Below are positions 1-5,421 of a DNA stretch of 5,421 nt, in pieces. Every line of letters begins with the position of its first letter. Position 1 is the first letter of the stretch. The position numbers were made by a program, and so were the translations under genes. The notes under the pieces are model-generated. The model was not told the origin of the DNA, did not search any database, and saw only the letters and a program-made list of their open reading frames with translations. This DNA comes from an uncultured Bacteroidales bacterium (GTDB taxonomy: Bacteria; Bacteroidota; Bacteroidia; Bacteroidales; Bacteroidaceae): contig CAMBWV010000096.1 of NCBI GenBank assembly GCA_945871755.1, positions 1-5,421 on the forward strand, in the 5' to 3' direction.

Positions 1-1394
1 ATGGGCTGGTCACTCAGGCAATGGGCCTTGTGGAAGAGGAAGCGGCGCTCGAAGTCGGCAAACTCCTCAAACTCCTCGCCCGCATTGGGGAGGGTCGTAC
101 CGCCTGCTTCGATGTACTGCTTGCCTCCGCCGCGCCAGGCACGCTCTGCCGAGGCCAGCACATTGGCGTACATATTATTCTGGCGCACGATGTCTTCCCA
201 CGAATTGGTCTTCGTGTCGTTCCAGGCGGCCGAGATGGTGCCCGCCACGGTATTTGTGCCGCGCTGCTCGTAATAGATATTGCTCTTGTAGATACCCACG
301 AGGTCGGCATACACGTCAAAGTGGTTCGTATAGTTGTAGCGGCAGTCAATGTTGGGCAGACCGTTGACAGCGCGTCCGGCCGTGGCCCACATTTGCGTCA
401 TGTCGCACAGCTCGGCAGTGGGTGCGCCGGCCACGAGGCGGTTCCACATGACCACCTTCTTGCCCTTGCTGCGCACGTAGTCGGCCATGGTCTTGAGGAA
501 GTTGGGATAGGTGATTTGCACCTCATCGCCACCGATGTGGATATAGGGCGAATTGGGAAAGACATCCACTACCTCGTCCAAGATTATCTTCAAGGCTTCC
601 ACGCCTTGATCACTTTGCATATTGAATCCCATAGCCTTGGTGAACGCATCGCTATGGCCGGGCATGTCGATTTCGGGGATAATCGTGACGCCGCGCTCAG
701 CGGCATAGGCCTCCAGTTCGCGGCACTGGGCCTGCGTGTAGTAGTCGCCAGCATAGCGAACCATATTCTCTCTATCCGTTAACTGGGCAAAGCTTTCGAT
801 CTGCATACGCCACGCCAGTTTCTCGGTGAGGTGCCAGTGGAAGACGTTGACTTTGAAGCGGCTGAGCAGGTCAATCTGTCGCTTCAACTGCTCGAAGGGG
901 ATGAACGAGCGGCCCACGTCGTGCATGAAGCCGCGCACCTTGAAGGCGGGCCAGTCCGTGATGGTCACGGCATCCCAAACGGCAGGCGTGGTGCCTTCGG
1001 CCAACTGCATCAGGGTCTGCGTGGCGCGGATGACACCCGTTAGGCTGAGGGCTTCGATGGTTACGGCGTTGGTTTCCACATTGAGGCGATAGGCTTCCTC
1101 GGGCATATAGGGCACCTGATGGAGGAAGGCACCGGGAATCTCGCTGACAATCTTCACCGTGATGGTCGGTGCACTGGTGGATTCTACCAACGTGCAGCCG
1201 TAGTCGGTCAAGACGCTGCGCAGCAGGGTACTGTTGGTCGGGTCCACCAGTCGTACTTCGCGCGATAGCGCAAAGGGCTGCATATCTATCTGCGCCAAGG
1301 ACTGCGGCTTGGGCAGAATGTCTTCGGGCCCTGCCATAGTGGTCAAGGGGCTAGCGGTCAGCAGACCTGCTAGAATGATTTTGGAAAACTTCAT
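1..1394 (-). CDS. Exported GH20 beta-N-acetylhexosaminidase, C-terminus cut by window edge
   Basis: Family GH20 exo-hydrolase that should release terminal beta-linked GlcNAc/GalNAc by substrate-assisted retaining catalysis. The frame is open from ATG at 1394 to the left edge (464 codons, no stop), so the gene is partial. Residues 1-21 form a signal peptide (K2/K5, hydrophobic core, likely cut after TMA-21, no lipobox Cys), which implies export to periplasm or surface. An N-terminal GH20b-like alpha/beta domain spans about 26-148, and the TIM barrel starts near 150. Visible motifs are RGFMHDVGR (R154-R162), FHWHLTE (H186-E191), PEIDMPGH (240-247, D243 and H247) and HIGGDEV (286-292), with the catalytic pair D290-E291. 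W317, W336, Y374/Y375 and W391 fit the aromatic -1 pocket. The usual TDDQGWR stretch reads TEKLAWR here, a variant I recall in some Bacteroidales GH20 proteins. It is co-directional with and 314 bp downstream of another GH20. No Shine-Dalgarno is seen, as is usual in Bacteroidetes. Class is very likely; substrate is unknown. Confidence 0.93.
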   Translation of the reverse strand, partial: MKFSKIILAGLLTASPLTTMAGPEDILPKPQSLAQIDMQPFALSREVRLVDPTNSTLLRSVLTDYGCTLVESTSAPTITVKIVSEIPGAFLHQVPYMPEEAYRLNVETNAVTIEALSLTGVIRATQTLMQLAEGTTPAVWDAVTITDWPAFKVRGFMHDVGRSFIPFEQLKRQIDLLSRFKVNVFHWHLTEKLAWRMQIESFAQLTDRENMVRYAGDYYTQAQCRELEAYAAERGVTIIPEIDMPGHSDAFTKAMGFNMQSDQGVEALKIILDEVVDVFPNSPYIHIGGDEVQITYPNFLKTMADYVRSKGKKVVMWNRLVAGAPTAELCDMTQMWATAGRAVNGLPNIDCRYNYTNHFDVYADLVGIYKSNIYYEQRGTNTVAGTISAAWNDTKTNSWEDIVRQNNMYANVLASAERAWRGGGKQYIEAGGTTLPNAGEEFEEFADFERRFLFHKAHCLSDQP

Positions 1395-1533
1395 AATGAA
1401 TGGATTTAGGGTTTATATTTGATTGGCTATTTGGGGATGGTTGCTAGATCTGATTTTTTTGAGACATGTGGGATAGAGAGAGCAGCATGGTCGTTTCAAA
1501 GCCTGGCTTTTCCGTTTTTTCGCGGGACTTTGC

Positions 1534-1575
1534 CAGCGACCCGCGGGCGCGGGTCACGCGACCCGCGGGTCGCTG
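1534..1575. repeat. GC-rich inverted repeat with nested perfect palindrome
   Basis: The left arm 1534-1547 (cagcgacccgcggg) is the exact reverse complement of the right arm 1562-1575 (cccgcgggtcgctg), with a 14-nt spacer. Positions 1558-1573 (gcgacccgcgggtcgc) are by themselves a perfect 16-bp palindrome. A competing hairpin with an 8-bp stem (1548-1555 with 1560-1567) and a 4-nt loop is also possible. In RNA from either strand this would fold very stably. No U-tract follows it in either direction, so it is not a textbook intrinsic terminator, although it could still stop or stabilise transcripts of the upstream GH20 gene. A dispersed extragenic palindrome or a regulator site are alternatives. 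Confidence 0.85.
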
Positions 1576-1576
1576 A

Positions 1577-1650
1577 GAATCTCCGACATCTGAACGGGAA
1601 TCTCCGACATCTGAACGGGAATCTCCGACATCTGAACGGGAATCTCCGAC
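1577..1650. repeat. 21-bp direct tandem repeat, 3 full copies plus a partial
   Basis: Three identical 21-bp units (gaatctccgacatctgaacg plus g) start at 1577, 1598 and 1619. They are followed by an 11-bp partial copy at 1640-1650, after which the sequence diverges. The units abut without spacers, which excludes a CRISPR layout. The array begins one base after the GC-rich inverted repeat, so the two may form one composite element. The period is a multiple of three, so an open plus-strand frame crosses it by construction. Perfect identity of the units suggests recent expansion by slippage or homogenisation. Function is unknown. Confidence 0.95.
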
Positions 1651-1687
1651 TCAGGGAAGCAACTCTGGCTTCAAAAACGGGCTTAAC

Positions 1688-1702
1688 GAGAGAGGGAGAG
1701 AG
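1688..1702. repeat. Purine mirror repeat next to the GH20 stop codon
   Basis: The plus strand reads gagagagggagagag, a perfect 15-bp mirror-symmetric all-purine tract. It starts six bases downstream of the stop codon of the complete GH20 gene, giving a pyrimidine run in the transcript. Short purine mirror tracts can form triplex DNA, but at this length it may simply be low-complexity sequence. Confidence 0.6.
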
Positions 1703-1708
1703 GCTGCC

Positions 1709-3919
1709 TTATTCCTTCAGCAGGAAAACAAGGCCCGAGGTGTCGTTGCCGCCTTCGCCGCAAGCCTGTACCTCGATATAAAAAGGTGTGCCTGCTTCAA
1801 AGTTGCTCACGGTGAAGTGGTAGGTGGTCGTGCCATCGACGTTTCGCTGGGGCATAGCTGTGGCGATGACTTCATCGCGTTTCTTCAGCGTCAGGCTTTC
1901 CAGGTGGAGCGCGTTGGTGCCGCGCTGGGGGATGAAGGTGAGGGTGTAGGGGCCATTGCCGCTCACCTTGCCCGTACATTCAAAGCGCCAGGGTGAGAGA
2001 TTCGGCTGCACCGTGAGCGGTTGCCATTGGGCGGTGAGTTGACCGTAAGCCTTGTAGGCCGAATAGTCGGGCGGTGTGAGTAGGGGCAGGGAGTAGTGCG
2101 TGGGGGTGACCACCTGAATGGCCAGGAAGTCCGACTTGCGGTCCACGGTGACGGGCCCTGTGTAGCGCGCGGAGTGCACCGTAGGATAGGTACCGTCGGT
2201 CGTATAGCGAATGTCCGCACCCTCCACCGTTGGAGCCAGCGTATAGGTGAAGCGGCCGCCCTTCTCCTCGAGGCTGATAATGGCAGGCTCGGGCACGCGG
2301 TAGTTGCAGCCCTTGGCATCGAGGCGGGCATATTGCGGGGCGAGGCGGCGGAGGAAATCATCGTAGTGGCGCAGGCGTGCGGGCGTCCACCCCACCTCGG
2401 CCAGCGCAATCAGGCGCGGATAGACAAAGTATTCCACGTATTGCTCCGATCGGTTCTCGTTGAGCGCGCCCAACTCCTGCAAGGCGCGGCCATGGATGAA
2501 CTGGTCGCTCCAAAGGCAGGCTTGCACGCCAAGGATAGAGGACGCTGGTGAATAGTCGGACAGGGGCGTGGCATAGACCTTAGAGAGCGAGATGGGCGGA
2601 CACCAGCGCGCATGCTGAGGCTCACCGGGCGTGCTGCTCTCGGGGAAATCGAAATAGTTGTAGTAGCAGGAGGCGATGACCGCCTGATGGCCCTCCTTGA
2701 CGACCTCGGCCGTGTCCTTGGGCTCGTGCCACATCACGGCGACAACGGGCGTAGCCACCTTGCCGCGCATGACGATTTCTTCCCAGCCCATCACGGTGCG
2801 CCCCTTCTCCTGCATCCACAGCGCCACCTGATTGGTAATCCATCCTTGCAACTCGGAGGCCTTCGTGAAGCCTTCGCGCTGCATAAGGGCGCGGCACTTG
2901 GGGCACTGCTCCCAACGGGTATAGACGGCCTCGTCGCCACCTATGTTGATATACTTGGAGGGGAAGAGTTCGATGGTCTCCTCGAGAATGTCGCGGAGGA
3001 ACTGCATAGCCTTGGGGTTGCCTGGGCAGAGGAGGTCGCGGCTGATGAAATGCTGCTCGGGCACCTGGTGCTGCACGCCTGTGCACGACAGCCAAGGGTA
3101 AGCCACGATGGCCGAAAGCACATGGGCGGGAAACTCAATCTCGGGAATCACCTCCACGCCGCGTACGGAGGCATAGGCCACTATCTCGCGGATGTCGTCC
3201 TGTGTGTAGAAGCCGCCCGTACGCTGCTCGTTGCTGCCGGCCCAGGCACCGACCTCGGTCAGGCGCGGGTACTTCTTGCTCTGCAGTCGCCAGCCGCAGT
3301 CGTCGATGAAGTGGAACTGGAACTTGTTGAGTTTGTACATCGCCATCATGTCAATGCACTTCTTGATGAAGGCCTTGTCGTAATAATAGCGCGCGGCATC
3401 GAGCATCAGTCCACGCCAAGGGTGGGCCGGTGCATCGGAGGCCTCAAAGGCGGGAATCTGCCAGAGATCGTTGGCGCAGCGCTGGTGGCCGTGGACCTGG
3501 GCGGGTAGGGATTGCAACAAGGTTTGCAGGGCGTAGAAAGCGCCAGCAGCATCGTGCGCCTTGACCGTGACGCCCTTTCTGTCAACGCGCAGTTGGTAAC
3601 TCTCGGGCTTGGGCGCAGCAAGGGTGTCGATGGTGAGGACAATCTGCCCCTTCGTGCCTGTGCGCACCGCCAAATCCCAGCCCGTGGGAGCAGCCAAAGC
3701 CTCGCTAAGCCATTCGGCCTGGGGGCGCAGGGCCTCGTCGGCGGCAATCGTAGTCTTAGCAGTGAGATGGAAAGGCGCGCCGCCCGTCTGCTTGTATTCA
3801 AGCGGGCGGGGCACGATAGGACACGAGCCTTTGCCCTCATCGGGAGTGGCGGCAAAGGCTGGCAGGGCCGGAATGCACAAGGCAAGCAGGGCCAGCAAGA
3901 AACGGGAAAGTGATTTCAT
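1709..3919 (-). CDS. Exported GH20 beta-N-acetylhexosaminidase, complete (736 aa)
   Basis: Retaining exo-beta-hexosaminidase removing terminal GlcNAc/GalNAc. The chosen start is ATG at 3919 because it gives a signal peptide (basic S-R-F start, core LLALLALCIPALP, likely cut after AFA near residue 23). The same frame stays open 150 codons further upstream, but that part overlaps the receptor gene and looks non-coding. C15 lacks a lipobox context. Domains: GH20b-like about 30-165; TIM barrel about 168-520 with WRGLMLD (168-174), FHFIDDCGWR (202-211), PEIEFPAH (259-266) and INIGGDEA (324-331), catalytic pair D329-E330; pocket aromatics W379, W397, Y419/Y420 and W470; a chitobiase C-terminal-like module about 548-604 (IRYTTDGTYP); and a terminal beta-sandwich about 640-736 of uncertain, possibly carbohydrate-binding, role. 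CPKC (339-342) after the active site occurs in related enzymes. W470 is followed by S-D where many relatives have an acidic Glu. The stop is TAA at 1709-1711. It lies 41 bp after the receptor gene, probably in one operon. Confidence 0.96.
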   Translation of the reverse strand: MKSLSRFLLALLALCIPALPAFAATPDEGKGSCPIVPRPLEYKQTGGAPFHLTAKTTIAADEALRPQAEWLSEALAAPTGWDLAVRTGTKGQIVLTIDTLAAPKPESYQLRVDRKGVTVKAHDAAGAFYALQTLLQSLPAQVHGHQRCANDLWQIPAFEASDAPAHPWRGLMLDAARYYYDKAFIKKCIDMMAMYKLNKFQFHFIDDCGWRLQSKKYPRLTEVGAWAGSNEQRTGGFYTQDDIREIVAYASVRGVEVIPEIEFPAHVLSAIVAYPWLSCTGVQHQVPEQHFISRDLLCPGNPKAMQFLRDILEETIELFPSKYINIGGDEAVYTRWEQCPKCRALMQREGFTKASELQGWITNQVALWMQEKGRTVMGWEEIVMRGKVATPVVAVMWHEPKDTAEVVKEGHQAVIASCYYNYFDFPESSTPGEPQHARWCPPISLSKVYATPLSDYSPASSILGVQACLWSDQFIHGRALQELGALNENRSEQYVEYFVYPRLIALAEVGWTPARLRHYDDFLRRLAPQYARLDAKGCNYRVPEPAIISLEEKGGRFTYTLAPTVEGADIRYTTDGTYPTVHSARYTGPVTVDRKSDFLAIQVVTPTHYSLPLLTPPDYSAYKAYGQLTAQWQPLTVQPNLSPWRFECTGKVSGNGPYTLTFIPQRGTNALHLESLTLKKRDEVIATAMPQRNVDGTTTYHFTVSNFEAGTPFYIEVQACGEGGNDTSGLVFLLKE

Positions 3920-3960
3920 AGTATATATATATGGAGTGTTTCGGGGAATAGGTACGGGCT
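3920..3960 (-). other. Short TA-rich leader between receptor and GH20
   Basis: Only 41 bp separate the receptor stop (TAA, 3961-3963) from the GH20 start codon. The plus strand carries an 11-bp alternating TA run at 3922-3932, which ends two bases upstream of the start codon's flanking base pair on the coding strand. There is no purine-rich Shine-Dalgarno, which fits Bacteroidetes, where an A/T-rich region just upstream of the start is typical of translated genes. No TAnnTTTG promoter element or terminator hairpin is evident, so read-through from the receptor gene is the simplest reading. Confidence 0.5.
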
Positions 3961-5421
3961 TTAGAATTTCACAATCAGGCGGGCGTTGACCATGCGGCCC
4001 GTGAGATAGTTGGGCACAGCGTATTGCGTATTTGTGATGTCCGTCACCCAATAGTAGGAGTTGACGTTGCTGATTCCAAGGAGGTTGAAACAGTCGAGGC
4101 CAAGCCAAGCCGATTTGATGAGGCGGAAGAAACCGCGACGCTGTTCGCGCGTGCTCTCGCACAGCAACTGGTAACTGGCACCGAGGTCCACACGCTTGTA
4201 GGCCGGGGCGCGGAAGGTGTGGCGCTTGCGGTCGGAGCGCGGCGGTCCGAACGGGAGGCCATCGGCCACGGCGGCCTTGAGCGTGAAGGTCCAGCGCGTG
4301 GTGCCTGGGAAATAGTCGGTGAAATAGAGCGAAACGTTGTAGCGCTGGTCCGTGGGACGCGGCAGCCATGCGCCCTTGTACTTCTCGCGAGTGGACATGA
4401 TGGAGAACGTCAGCCAGGAATCTGTGCCGGGGACAAACTCACCGAAGAGTTTGAAGTCAATGCCCGTGGCATAGCCGCGCGCCATATTGCGACCATAATA
4501 GACCACGCGCACATTGTCCACGCTGTAGGGGATGAGGTTGTGCAGGGCCTTGTAGTAGGCTTCCATCGTGAAGCGGAAGGGGCGGCCGGCCATGCGGAAG
4601 GTGTAGTCGCTGCCCAGCACGAAATGAATGGAGCGCTGCGACTTGATGTTGCGGTTGAGCGTGACGGTGGAGAGGCCGTTGACAATCGTCGTATCGCGCA
4701 ACTCCTTGTAGAAGGGCGACTGGTAGTAGAAACCCGTGGCGGCGCGGAAGGTCCAGTTGTCGCTGAAAGCAGGCAGCAAACCAACGGAGAGGCGCGGCGA
4801 GACGAGGGTCTCCTTGTTCCACGACCAATGGCTGAGGCGCACACCATACGTCAGATTCCACAGACCGACCTTGTTCTTATAGCGCCAAGTGTCTTGCGCG
4901 AAGAGTTCGAGGCGGTTGGTCGTGATGCTGTTCTGCGAACGCTCGGCAAAGATGAGCATGAGTTGTTCGGGATTGTAGGGCAAAGAATAGCCCATGGAGT
5001 CGCGCATCTCCCACTGTCGGGAATGCTCGCTGATGTGCTCGTGCTGCCATCCGAGACCGGCTTGCAGCGTATGGCGGTTGAGTTTCGTGCGGAAGCGCAG
5101 CCCCGTATTGACCACTCCGGCGCGTAGTCGATTGCGGGCGTGCTCTAGGTACGTGCCCACGCCCAGTTGTTCCTGCGAAGTGGCCTCGCCCAGCCAGTAT
5201 TGACCCTGAATGTCGTAGGTTTCGCGCTCACGAGTAGAGAAGGAGGAAACCTGGAGGGCGAGATACGTGTCGGGATTGAAATGGTGCGTGACCGTGGCCG
5301 AACCGAAAAGGGTGCGAAACTGGTCCTTCTCCTGACCATCGAAATAGACCTTGAAGGATTTGGCATCCTGCATCGTGCCGAAATGCGTCTCGCGGTCGGA
5401 GGGCACGAAGTTGTAGTGGTT
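3961..5421 (-). CDS. TonB-dependent outer-membrane receptor, C-terminal beta-barrel (N-terminus beyond window)
   Basis: Outer-membrane active transporter powered by TonB-ExbBD. The visible 486 residues are the C-terminal part of the 22-strand barrel. The frame is open through the right edge; a GTG at 5406 lies inside the gene and is not its start. Evidence is the long run of alternating, aromatic-rich amphipathic strands, and regions I recognise from Bacteroidales receptors that carry an N-terminal carboxypeptidase-regulatory-like domain: FYYQSPFYKELRD, LNRNIKSQRSIHFVLG, YYGRNMARGYATGIDFK, PRPTDQRYNVSLYF and NVNSYYWVTD. The protein ends in RMVNARLIVKF, with the terminal Phe of the BAM-recognised beta-signal. 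The plug domain and TonB box are outside the window, so ligand type cannot be read. No SusD-like partner follows; the next gene, 41 bp on, is a GH20 hexosaminidase, which suggests but does not prove glycan uptake. Siderophore, metal or peptide ligands remain possible. Confidence 0.93.
   Translation of the reverse strand, partial: NHYNFVPSDRETHFGTMQDAKSFKVYFDGQEKDQFRTLFGSATVTHHFNPDTYLALQVSSFSTRERETYDIQGQYWLGEATSQEQLGVGTYLEHARNRLRAGVVNTGLRFRTKLNRHTLQAGLGWQHEHISEHSRQWEMRDSMGYSLPYNPEQLMLIFAERSQNSITTNRLELFAQDTWRYKNKVGLWNLTYGVRLSHWSWNKETLVSPRLSVGLLPAFSDNWTFRAATGFYYQSPFYKELRDTTIVNGLSTVTLNRNIKSQRSIHFVLGSDYTFRMAGRPFRFTMEAYYKALHNLIPYSVDNVRVVYYGRNMARGYATGIDFKLFGEFVPGTDSWLTFSIMSTREKYKGAWLPRPTDQRYNVSLYFTDYFPGTTRWTFTLKAAVADGLPFGPPRSDRKRHTFRAPAYKRVDLGASYQLLCESTREQRRGFFRLIKSAWLGLDCFNLLGISNVNSYYWVTDITNTQYAVPNYLTGRMVNARLIVKF

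Larger units (their letters stand above)
1395..1708. other. Intergenic region carrying repeats, no convincing gene
   Basis: This 314-bp gap separates the stop of the complete GH20 gene from the start of the second GH20 gene. It contains a purine mirror repeat (1688-1702), a 21-bp tandem array (1577-1650), a GC-rich inverted repeat (1534-1575) and then about 140 bp of more AT-rich sequence leading to the downstream start codon. That last part is where a promoter for the second GH20 would lie, but I could not find a good match to the Bacteroidetes TAnnTTTG -7 element, so no promoter is called. A plus-strand open frame crosses the array (1419-1781) and encodes repeated GNLRHLN units, but nothing else supports it as a gene. 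Confidence 0.8.

Noticed and set aside
21..782. Plus-strand 253-codon open frame
   Set aside because: It is antisense to the GH20 frame that carries the signal peptide and the HIGGDEV motif; composition is that of a GC-rich shadow frame.
1498..1511. Short palindrome aaagcc-t-ggcttt near T-runs as a terminator
   Set aside because: The 1-nt loop cannot form a hairpin as drawn, and the T-runs lie on the strand opposite to the genes.
1577..1650. Possible CRISPR array
   Set aside because: The 21-bp units are directly abutted with no spacers, and there is no cas gene nearby.
1656..1672. Small hairpin (gaagc...gcttc) downstream of the GH20 stop as a terminator
   Set aside because: Only a 5-bp stem with a 7-nt loop and no following U-run in the direction of transcription.
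1419..1781. Plus-strand 120-codon open frame with GNLRHLN heptad repeats
   Set aside because: It exists because the 21-bp repeat is a multiple of three. It runs into the antisense of the GH20 3' end, has low complexity, and has no recognisable domain.
2612..3508. Plus-strand 298-codon open frame
   Set aside because: Antisense to the catalytic barrel of the complete GH20; no domain recognised.
3920..4369. A 150-residue N-terminal extension of the complete GH20
   Set aside because: It overlaps the receptor coding region, is rich in P, H and R without domain features, and would bury the clear signal peptide that begins at 3919.
4024..5127. Plus-strand 367-codon open frame
   Set aside because: Antisense to the TonB receptor barrel, with the valine/alanine/glycine-rich look of a complement frame; no domain recognised.

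Overview
The window looks like a polysaccharide- or glycoprotein-utilisation stretch from a Bacteroidales bacterium (Bacteroides/Prevotella/Alistipes-like). Three observations support this. There is a TonB-dependent receptor of the type common in that order. There are two secreted family GH20 beta-hexosaminidases. No Shine-Dalgarno sequence is visible before either readable start codon. G+C is fairly high by eye (well above 50%), which points away from the low-GC Bacteroides proper, but the genus cannot be fixed from the sequence alone.

All three genes lie on the minus strand, so transcription runs from the right edge to the left edge. From right to left they are: (1) the C-terminal 486 residues of an outer-membrane TonB-dependent receptor (3961-5421, its start beyond the right edge); (2) after only 41 bp, a complete 736-residue exported GH20 beta-hexosaminidase (1709-3919); (3) a 314-bp intergenic stretch; (4) the first 464 residues of a second, divergent exported GH20 enzyme (1-1394, its C-terminus beyond the left edge).

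The 314-bp intergenic stretch is the least ordinary part. It holds a GC-rich inverted repeat with 14-bp arms (1534-1575), whose right half contains a perfect 16-bp palindrome. One base further on there are three identical 21-bp tandem units plus an 11-bp partial unit (1577-1650). A 15-bp purine mirror repeat lies beside the stop codon of the upstream gene. No coding function is evident there.

The likely shared role is outer-membrane uptake of a ligand, probably a glycan, coupled to exo-removal of terminal N-acetylhexosamine (GlcNAc/GalNAc) from glycoconjugates such as mucin O-glycans, N-glycans or chito-oligomers. The enzyme class is well supported; the substrate and the functional link to the receptor are inference. 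No SusD-like gene lies between the receptor and the hydrolases, so this is not a canonical SusC/SusD arrangement within the window. I see no RNA genes, insertion sequences, CRISPR arrays or clearly new enzymatic system.
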